The notes under the pieces were generated by a model. That model worked only from the letters and a program-made list of their open reading frames with translations. It did not search any database and had not been told where the DNA came from. The position numbers and the translations under genes were made by a program. Shown piece by piece: positions 57,851 through 64,000 of a stretch of 64,000 nucleotides of DNA. The stretch lies in contig JAXHVQ010000010.1 of the NCBI GenBank assembly GCA_034189065.1, forward strand, positions 1 through 64,000, in the 5' to 3' direction. This DNA is from FACHB-1406 sp034189065. GTDB taxonomy: Bacteria; Cyanobacteriota; Cyanobacteriia; Cyanobacteriales; Spirulinaceae. Position 1 is the first letter of the stretch, and each line of letters begins with the position of its first letter.

Positions 57851-58542
57851 GAGCGCTGTATTGCTAAATGCAATGGACTTCCTCGCGCACTTATTTGATT
57901 AAGGTTACCTCCTCGCTCGATCAATAACTCTGCAAGCTCGACATGATTTTTTGTAACCGCTCCATACAACGGAGCTTCGCCATTTAGATCGCGAATGTTA
58001 ATATCAGCGTTATTCGCAAGTAATAATCGAACAGTCTCTTGACGATTTCCTAAAACAGCTAGATGAAGCAGCGACATTCCATTTTGTTTAGCGTTAACAT
58101 CACCTCCCCGTTCTAAATAGGTTCTGAGAGTATTGATTTCCCCCCGAAAAGTTGCTACATGAATACCTGCAACTGCACCGTGAGCCATTAAACTTTCTAT
58201 AACATCCTGATGTTCCTCCACTGTAGCTGCCAAAAGCGGATTCATTCCATCTTCTTCATCAAGACCTTGGTTAACCATTGCTCCATAAGCGATCAAAAGC
58301 TCTACAATTTCTCTATGCCCTGTAACCGAGGCAACATAGAGAGGAGTAGGACCCTGATTTTTCTGAACATCGACAAAAACACCTCTCTCTAGATATTTTC
58401 TGACTTTATCAAGTTTCCCCTCTGAAGCTGCATAGTGTATGTTTCCGTAGGGATCTATCCAAGCGTGCCAAATAAAGATGATGACCATTATCGAAAGCCA
58501 CCAGAGAAATAGTTGCTCGGAAAAGTTAAGATCGAAACCCAT
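57838..58542 (-). pseudogene. N-terminal part of an ankyrin-repeat membrane-anchored protein
   Basis: The 234-residue frame begins with a membrane anchor (LFLWWLSIMVIIFIWHAWI), then ankyrin repeats: NIHYAASEGKLDKVRKYLER, TPLYVASVTGHREIVELLIA, LLHLAVLGNRQETVRLLLAN and APLYGAVTKNHVELAELLIE, and it stops in the inserted element at PLHLAIQRSALL. Together with the part at 57300-57698 it would make a protein of about 365 residues. The shortened form might still fold. The ankyrin cassette lies between prfA 3'-end repeats. Confidence 0.75.
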
Positions 58543-58575
58543 ATATAATTAATGCTCAAAACAGTCAAAAAGACT

Positions 58576-58669
58576 AGCAAGAACGCTTAGAAGAGTTGGC
58601 AGATTCGCCGACAGCGGTTGAGGTTTAATGAGTGTCGATTGGCTAGGGCGTGCGATCGCGACGAACTCT
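58576..58669. repeat. Direct repeat of the prfA 3' end, right copy
   Basis: Second copy of the 94-base sequence at 57133-57226 (three mismatches near GTCGATTGGCTAGGG). It lies 33 bases upstream of the ankyrin start and codes the same last prfA codons without the rest of the gene. Past it, to 59046, the spacer has C/T-rich repeats (about 58780-58810) and an ACCAATTCTATA/GAATTGGTAT partial inverted pair, but no gene. Confidence 0.88.
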
Positions 58670-59046
58670 AAATGCTCCCCGTTGTACTGTCCGGCAGTCG
58701 ATTTCGGATTCTGGCAATTGGATGAATTTGCCCTTTCCCCTTGCGTTATACCAATTCTATAAATTCTGACGACACATCAATTTTTCTCCCCGTCCCCCTG
58801 TCTCCCTGCCTCCCTACTGGCATCTGTAGTCGAAGTTTGGGGAATTGGTATCACTTCCGAAGAACCAGTCACACTCGCAACGCGCTTCCCCAAAGCGCAG
58901 CAGATGTGAAGATAATATGAACGGGTGGAAATACCGCGATCGGCAACCGGCTGAAGCTGGGACAACTGGATAGAGCAATCTCAGGGATGCTGCTCCCCCC
59001 TGGGGGGATGCTATTGTAGAAGAATTACTTGAGAACTGAAATTTAT

Positions 59047-60165
59047 ATGGTTGCTACTCCCGAAAAAATTGAACGCGCGCGCCACGAGGGGGGCGATCGC
59101 GATCGCGTTGCTGTTCTCCTCATGGGTTACGGCGAAGTCGAAAGCTACGAAGACTTTGCCAACTACAACGAACAAGCTCTCAACCTCCTCACGGCGAAGT
59201 TTGCCCCCGTCCCAACGTGGATTTATCCGCCTTTGGCCAAACTCTTGGCGATTTTCGACCTACACGAGTGGAGTCACCAACACAATAACTTTATTTCGCC
59301 CCACAACCAGATTTTTGAAGCGCAGCGGGCGGGAATTGAAGAAAACCTACAAAAAACGTGGGGCGATCGCGTTCGAGTTTTCAAGGCGTTTAACTTTTGC
59401 GCGCCTTTCCTCCCCCACCAAGTTCTCGAACAAATCAAAGAACAAGGGTTTGATAAACTTTTAATCTATCCCCTTCTCGTCGTGGACTCCATTTTCACCT
59501 CTGGCATTGCCGTCGAGCAAGTCAATAATGCCCTGACGCAATTGAGCGACAGCGAGGAACATTGGCTCAAAAGTACGCGCTACATCCCCTCGTTCTACAA
59601 CGAACCCGCCTATATTGATTTAATGGCGCAAATGGTTGAAGAACGCATTGAAAACGAACTTGCGGCTTCCCACTTGCCCTCGCAAATTGGCATTGTTTTG
59701 ATGAACCACGGCTGTCCTCACAAAGCTAAAGGGTTTACTTCGGGCATTGTCGAAAGCGAAGCCCTTTACGAAAAAGTACGGGAAAAATTAATCTATAAAT
59801 ATCCCCTGATTTCCGTGGGCTGGCTGAACCACGACACGCCGCTCATTGAATGGACGCAACCCAATGCCGAACTCGCTGCCAAAAATTTAATGGATTTGGG
59901 AGCAACGGCGATCGTCATGATGCCCATCGGTTTTGCCACGGAAAACCACGAGACGATTCTCGACGTTCATCACATTATCCACCACCTCGAACGCAAGCAT
60001 TCCAACGTGACTTACGTACAAATGCCGTGTGTCAACGATCGCGCGGAATTCGTGCAAATGGCGGCGGATTGGGCAAACCCTCAAATTGAAGCGTTGCTGT
60101 CGGAAAGTGCGATCGCGGTAACTTCAAAGACGACAACTCACCATCATCATCACCATCACCATTAG
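59047..60165 (+). CDS. Ferrochelatase-family protein with a natural C-terminal octahistidine
   Basis: The 372-residue protein has a chelatase layout: VAVLLMGYGEVESYEDFANY near the start, LLIYPLLVVDSIFTSGIAV in the middle, and VLMNHGCPHKAKGF and MMPIGFATENHETILDVHHI later, with the metal-site His and Glu in the last motif. It differs from cyanobacterial HemH, which ends in a chlorophyll-binding CAB domain; none is present here. Instead it ends TTTHHHHHHHH, a run coded by mixed CAC/CAT codons. It may be a second chelatase (SirB/CfbA-like or HemH-like) that stores or delivers metal by the His tail. The ATG at 59047 is used. Confidence 0.72.
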   Translation: MVATPEKIERARHEGGDRDRVAVLLMGYGEVESYEDFANYNEQALNLLTAKFAPVPTWIYPPLAKLLAIFDLHEWSHQHNNFISPHNQIFEAQRAGIEENLQKTWGDRVRVFKAFNFCAPFLPHQVLEQIKEQGFDKLLIYPLLVVDSIFTSGIAVEQVNNALTQLSDSEEHWLKSTRYIPSFYNEPAYIDLMAQMVEERIENELAASHLPSQIGIVLMNHGCPHKAKGFTSGIVESEALYEKVREKLIYKYPLISVGWLNHDTPLIEWTQPNAELAAKNLMDLGATAIVMMPIGFATENHETILDVHHIIHHLERKHSNVTYVQMPCVNDRAEFVQMAADWANPQIEALLSESAIAVTSKTTTHHHHHHHH

Positions 60166-60262
60166 TTAAGGTTGGGGATTTTGCCTTAATAGTCGCTTTA
60201 AGGGTTACGATCTTTCCCAAGAGGCGATCGCAAGGGCAACAGCAGAAACTGAGTCTTGGGGC

Positions 60263-60292
60263 TTGACAAATAACCACTTTTGTGAAATAGAT
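60263..60292 (+). promoter_or_regulatory. Possible sigma-70-type promoter for the YdcF-like gene
   Basis: TTGACA (60263-60268) is a perfect -35 box; 18 bases later ATAGAT (60287-60292) is a weak -10. It would start transcription about 35-40 bases before the ATG at 60336. Confidence 0.35.
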
Positions 60293-60335
60293 GCTGCTGA
60301 AAGACGCAAGCAACACTATCTCCTGGAGATTCAGT

Positions 60336-61073
60336 ATGAATTGGCCTAACTTTCGAGGAATGACAATCGCGCGATCGCGGCGACTCCTCATACTGGCACT
60401 TTTGGGTCTGTTGGGCGTTGCGATCGCTAGTTGGTTGCTCTCGATTAGCTTGCGTTTATCGGCGGCGGCTTCTAGTCCGGTAGATGCGATTTTTATGCTG
60501 GGAGGCAGTATTCGACGGGAAATGTATGTTGTTCAACTGCGAGCGCGCTCGCCGGCTCTCCCCATTCTCATTTCTCGCGGTTCGGAAAATCCCTGCGTTT
60601 GGCTGCTGTTCGAGCAGGGGAACGTACCGATGGAGCGGGTTTGGCTGGAAGGATGTGCTAAAGATACCTTCGGCAATTTTTATTATGGTATCCCCATTTT
60701 GCGTCGTTGGGGCGTGCATAAAGTTAAAATGATTACTTCCCAAACTCATCTCCCTCGCGCTCAATGGCTTGCCCAAATTAGCTTTGGCGCGCACGGAATT
60801 TGGGTAGAAACCGAGGTTGCTCCCGAAGAAGGCGTTCCAGGAAATTCTGAGGCTTGGGTGAAAACAGCACTGGATGTCACTCGCGGTTTATTTTGGGCAG
60901 TTGGCAGTCAGTTTTTTGCCCCTCAGTGCAATAAGATCGTCCGCTTGGTAGATGTGGACATGGAAATGTGGCGCAGGCGGGGGTTTAAATGCGAGTATCA
61001 AGGTCGCGTGGGGAGATGGGGAGATGGGGAGATGGGGAGATGGGGAAAATATTTCACAACCAAGGACAAATGA
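60336..61073 (+). CDS. YdcF/DUF218-family membrane-anchored protein
   Basis: The 245-residue protein has an N-terminal transmembrane helix (LLILALLGLLGVAIASWLLS) and a DUF218 domain with DAIFMLGGSIRREMYVVQLR, ISRGSENPCVWLL, and MITSQTHLPRAQWLAQISF. The family is found near peptidoglycan and vitamin B12 genes, but its function is not settled. The ATG at 60336 has GGAG 10 bases upstream. The last about 20 residues (GRWGDGEMGRWGKYF) are coded by an 8-bp tandem repeat (GGGAGATG) that runs on into the spacer, so the tail is repeat-derived. Confidence 0.8.
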   Translation: MNWPNFRGMTIARSRRLLILALLGLLGVAIASWLLSISLRLSAAASSPVDAIFMLGGSIRREMYVVQLRARSPALPILISRGSENPCVWLLFEQGNVPMERVWLEGCAKDTFGNFYYGIPILRRWGVHKVKMITSQTHLPRAQWLAQISFGAHGIWVETEVAPEEGVPGNSEAWVKTALDVTRGLFWAVGSQFFAPQCNKIVRLVDVDMEMWRRRGFKCEYQGRVGRWGDGEMGRWGKYFTTKDK

Positions 61074-61115
61074 CGAAGGACGAAGGACAAAGGACTAATG
61101 ACAAATGACAAATCG
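61064..61115. repeat. Short tandem repeats after the YdcF-like gene
   Basis: AAGGACAAATGACGAAGGACG and following AAGGACAAAGGACTAATGAC units make an irregular tandem repeat of the kind seen at 41082-41172. Confidence 0.6.
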
Positions 61116-61164
61116 TCTAAAATAGACCAATGTTTAGCAAAGTTAACAAATCTAGAGCTTAATT

Positions 61165-62256
61165 ATGTCAGTCTTGGCAGCGATCGCGGTTCTCGCCCTT
61201 TTGATTTTTGTTCACGAACTCGGCCACTTTGCGGCGGCGCGCCTCCAGCAAATCCACGCCAACCGCTTTTCCATTGGTTTTGGCCCCGTTCTGCTGAAAT
61301 ATCAAGGAAGCGAAACCGAATATGCAATCCGCGCCTTTCCCTTGGGCGGATATGTCGGATTTCCCGACGACGATCCCGATAGCAAAATTCCCTCAGATGA
61401 CCCAGACCTATTGCGCAATCGTCCCATTTTAGACCGCGCGATCGTCATTAGCGCCGGGGTAATTGCCAATTTAATTTTTGCCTACTTCCTCCTCGTCTCC
61501 CAAGCAGCAATTGTGGGTATTCCCGACGGGTTTAGCTACGAACCGGGCATTGTCGTGACGCAAATTATCGCCCAAGACTCTCCAGCGGCTCGGGCAGAGC
61601 TGCAACCGGGCGATACAATTGTGGCGATCGCAAATCGACAATTGGATGCCTCAGCAGAAGCAGCTACCATTTTCAAGGAAGTTGTCGAAAATGCCCCCGG
61701 ACAGCCGTTAGAATTGGAAATCGTACGCGCCGACCAACCGCTCTCTCTCACCTTAACTCCCGAAGAAGATGCCCGGGGGAAAGGTCGTATCGGCATCGGA
61801 CTCGCACCCAACCGCACAATGACGCACCGACAGCCCCAGAATATCCTAGCTGCCTTTGCAGTAGGGGCAGAACAATTTCAAAACATTACCATTTTGACGG
61901 TTAAGGGGTTCGGTCAGCTCCTCAGCAACTTTAAGGCAACCGCAGAACAAGTTGCAGGTCCAGTCGCCATTGTCGATATCGGTGCAAAAATGGCCCGAAC
62001 TGACGCGGGGAATTTATTTCAGTTTGGCGCACTAATTAGTATTAACCTCGCCATTATCAATATTTTGCCCCTCCCTGCCCTCGACGGCGGCCAACTCGCC
62101 TTTTTGTTAATCGAAGGTCTGCGCGGTAAGCCCCTACCCTCTCGCATCCAAGACGGTATTATGCAAACGGGTCTCGTTTTGTTGTTGGGTTTAGGAATGT
62201 TCTTGATTGTTCGAGATACGACAAACTTGACCGTATTTCAGCAATTATTTCAGTAA
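61165..62256 (+). CDS. rseP: Site-2-type intramembrane metalloprotease (RseP family)
   Basis: The 363-residue membrane protease has the zinc motif HELGHFAAARL in its first helix, one PDZ domain (GIVVTQIIAQDSPAARAELQ, then PGDTIVAIANRQLD), and the C-terminal LDG motif in LPLPALDGGQLAF that supplies the third ligand. RseP cleaves transmembrane proteins such as anti-sigma factors and signal peptides. The ATG at 61165 begins the first helix. It stands alone; the next gene starts 222 bases downstream. Confidence 0.93.
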   Translation: MSVLAAIAVLALLIFVHELGHFAAARLQQIHANRFSIGFGPVLLKYQGSETEYAIRAFPLGGYVGFPDDDPDSKIPSDDPDLLRNRPILDRAIVISAGVIANLIFAYFLLVSQAAIVGIPDGFSYEPGIVVTQIIAQDSPAARAELQPGDTIVAIANRQLDASAEAATIFKEVVENAPGQPLELEIVRADQPLSLTLTPEEDARGKGRIGIGLAPNRTMTHRQPQNILAAFAVGAEQFQNITILTVKGFGQLLSNFKATAEQVAGPVAIVDIGAKMARTDAGNLFQFGALISINLAIINILPLPALDGGQLAFLLIEGLRGKPLPSRIQDGIMQTGLVLLLGLGMFLIVRDTTNLTVFQQLFQ

Positions 62257-62478
62257 AAATCGAGTCATTCGGTGAAATAAAATGATTCTTGGCTCGTCTC
62301 TTAAAGAGCGCGAATTCTCCTTAAAATAGACGTTTTATAACTCGCGCGGAAAATGCTAGATAATGATACCAGGTCGAACCGACGCACATTTCAACAATGA
62401 CGCAAATGACTGGCGATCGCGGTGGAGTCAACGCGGCTGCTACTATTAACGATAGCCTCCTCGATTCTTTCTCCCGTT

Positions 62479-63144
62479 ATGGCAAGTCTTACGCGCAAGA
62501 TGGCTGTTTCAAAACAACGCGCCCTCGAAATTTTAATTCGCCTCAAGCGCGAATACCCCGATGCGACGTGCAGCTTGGGCTACGAAACGCCCGTTCAACT
62601 TTTAGTCGCGACCATCCTCTCCGCTCAGTGTACCGACGAACGGGTCAATAAAGTCACCCCCGCTCTCTTTTCCCGCTTTCCCGATGCCAAAGCACTGGCA
62701 GGTTGCGATCGCTCTGAACTCGAAACTCTCATTCGTTCGACGGGTTTTTTCCGCAATAAAGCCAAAAATATTCAAGGGGCTTGTGCTAAAATTGAACAAG
62801 ATTTTAACGGAGAAGTTCCGCAGCGAATGGAAGAACTTCTCTCCTTATCCGGTGTTGCACGTAAAACAGCTAATGTTGTCCTCGCCCATGCTTTCGGTAT
62901 TATTCAGGGTGTAACGGTAGACACTCACGTCAAACGCCTCAGTCAGCGCTTAGGACTCACAAAAAATACTGACCCCGTTCGCATCGAGCGGGACTTGATG
63001 AAACTGTTACCTCAACCCGATTGGGAAAATTGGTCGATTCGGTTAATTTATCACGGTCGCGCGGTGTGTAAGGCGCGCAAACCTAATTGCGAGGCTTGTT
63101 GTCTGGCAGATATTTGTCCGTCAGCAGGCGGCGCGGGGAAATAA
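62479..63144 (+). CDS. nth: Endonuclease III
   Basis: A base-excision repair glycosylase/AP lyase for oxidised pyrimidines. It has the helix-hairpin-helix with catalytic Lys (LLSLSGVARKTANVVLAHAF), the catalytic Asp in VTVDTHVKRLS, and the [4Fe-4S] ligands in CKARKPNCEACCLADIC. The frame opens at 62422, but the conserved protein begins near 62500; I choose 62479 (221 residues), with 62500 as the alternative. No good ribosome-binding site decides it. Confidence 0.95.
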   Translation: MASLTRKMAVSKQRALEILIRLKREYPDATCSLGYETPVQLLVATILSAQCTDERVNKVTPALFSRFPDAKALAGCDRSELETLIRSTGFFRNKAKNIQGACAKIEQDFNGEVPQRMEELLSLSGVARKTANVVLAHAFGIIQGVTVDTHVKRLSQRLGLTKNTDPVRIERDLMKLLPQPDWENWSIRLIYHGRAVCKARKPNCEACCLADICPSAGGAGK

Positions 63145-63266
63145 GATCGGTTCACTTCGGAACCGTAAAAAATGAACGATGAATAATTACCTCTCCTTAA
63201 AATTAAGGAAAATCTACACTCGATTCGGACAAGTAATTAATAATTGATTAACTGTACTCAAGAAAC

Positions 63267-64000
63267 TTATTCTAATCCCCCAAACTGTTGGCGATAGCGT
63301 TCGAGTTCTTGGAGAAGTTGTTCTCGCAATTGACGTTCTCGTTCGACTTCTTGTCGCGACTGTTCGACTTCTTGGCGAGACTGTTCGACTTCTTGGCGAG
63401 ACTGTTCTGCTTCTCGTTGAGCGAGTTCTCGCTCTTGGCGTTCTCTCTCTAACTGTTGGCGCACCTGAAACAACTGTTCTCTCGCCTCTTGTTCGGCTTC
63501 TTCCGACGAAACGTAGCGATTTCCTTCCTCGTCAAACCAATACAAAACCTCTCGCTTCACTCCCCCATAATTGCGCATTCCTCGGCCGATTCCCAAACCA
63601 ATCTCCGGCAACCAAATCGGTTCCCCTATTTGCCAGCGATAGGTTCCGTTGACTAATTTATACACCTCAAAGGGCTGATGTTTGTCTCGGACGCTGTAAA
63701 ACGGATTGTAGATAACGTAGTATAAAACTCCCAACTTGGCATAAATCGATTCCTTGGTGGAATATTCCCCTCCAGGGGTATGAGAAACTACTTCTAAAAC
63801 CAAAATGGGAACCGTGCCATCTTCCTCCCAAACCACGTAGCTACTGCGAGAGCCTCCTCCTTTGCGCCGTTCCACATTCACGCTCAGAAAACCATCGGGA
63901 ATAATGGGAATTCTCGGATTTTCTCCGGTGGTGTGGTAAATCGCCATATCCGCGCCAAAATACCAATCTTGACGAGTTCCCCAGATGAATTCAAGGAGAA
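63267..64000 (-). CDS. Uma2-family (DUF820) nuclease-like protein with coiled-coil tail, 5' end cut off
   Basis: The frame continues beyond the first Met at 63947 to the window edge (LLEFIWGTRQDWYFGADMAI), so the N-terminus is missing. The PD-(D/E)XK-like core appears in IIPDGFLSVNVERRKGG and LVLEVVSHTPGGEY (Asp, Glu) and in YSTKESIYAKLGVLYYVIYN. The C-terminal about 80 residues form a charged coiled coil with three exact QSRQEVE heptads coded by 21-bp repeats. Uma2 proteins are abundant in cyanobacteria; their role is unknown, perhaps defence or mobile. Confidence 0.85.
   Translation of the reverse strand, partial: LLEFIWGTRQDWYFGADMAIYHTTGENPRIPIIPDGFLSVNVERRKGGGSRSSYVVWEEDGTVPILVLEVVSHTPGGEYSTKESIYAKLGVLYYVIYNPFYSVRDKHQPFEVYKLVNGTYRWQIGEPIWLPEIGLGIGRGMRNYGGVKREVLYWFDEEGNRYVSSEEAEQEAREQLFQVRQQLERERQERELAQREAEQSRQEVEQSRQEVEQSRQEVERERQLREQLLQELERYRQQFGGLE

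Noticed and set aside
58777..58965. 62-residue minus-strand ORF
   Set aside because: Coded partly by a C/T-rich repeat and without family or ribosome-binding site.

Overview
The window is a chromosomal segment of a cyanobacterium. The evidence is the dense HIP1 octamer (GCGATCGC), genes limited to oxygenic phototrophs (pcyA, ndhN, a probable MGlcDG synthase, a DUF3531 protein), and the cyanobacterial ribosomal cluster that starts at rplC and lacks rpsJ, rpsN and rpmD. Genus cannot be fixed from the sequence; a filamentous, repeat-rich lineage is my guess. A 100-N scaffold gap at 22278-22377 is flanked by two identical 121-bp copies, so this is a draft assembly.

Layout. 1-7.2 kb: a partial Tat-exported Rieske/FAD oxidoreductase next to tatA, pcyA, an S41 peptidase, HU, and a CobC/CobD-type PLP enzyme. 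7.2-13.9 kb: an AT-rich, HIP1-poor defence island. Its minus-strand operon encodes a 73-residue protein of unknown function, a Cas4-like PD-(D/E)XK nuclease with a four-cysteine cluster, and a long catalytic prokaryotic Argonaute whose start codon overlaps the nuclease stop codon (ATGA). A divergent plus-strand pair encodes an XRE repressor and an ImmA/IrrE metallopeptidase; a perfect inverted repeat lies in the shared control region. A stand-alone PD-(D/E)XK nuclease and an HTH-HNH fusion follow. This is the best candidate for an undescribed system.

14-25 kb: two cysteine desulfurases, a degenerate lipoamide-dehydrogenase-like flavoprotein, DUF3531, a small zinc-ribbon protein, a retropepsin-like protease, aroC, the assembly gap, an MBL hydrolase and murE. 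25-36.5 kb: a glutaredoxin-like protein, a sterol-desaturase/SDR fusion, a probable glucolipid synthase, a pentapeptide-repeat protein, a histidine phosphatase, a K+ channel, an isoaspartyl peptidase, hisC, a VWA protein and ndhN. 37-57.2 kb: the ribosomal protein supercluster (rplC to rpsI, with secY, adk, infA, rpoA, truA), then a MATE transporter, rpmE and prfA. 57.2-58.7 kb: an ankyrin-repeat gene broken by a small palindromic element and flanked by direct repeats of the prfA 3' end. 59-64 kb: a ferrochelatase-family protein ending in eight histidines, a YdcF-like protein, an RseP-type protease, endonuclease III and a partial Uma2 protein.

Spacers are rich in small dispersed repeats: palindromes with GTAGGGACGTT arms, MITE-like GGTGGGCATTGCC elements, hairpins with a compensatory change, and short tandem repeats. 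Several sit inside the ribosomal cluster or break genes. I found no tRNA, rRNA or CRISPR array and no complete insertion sequence.
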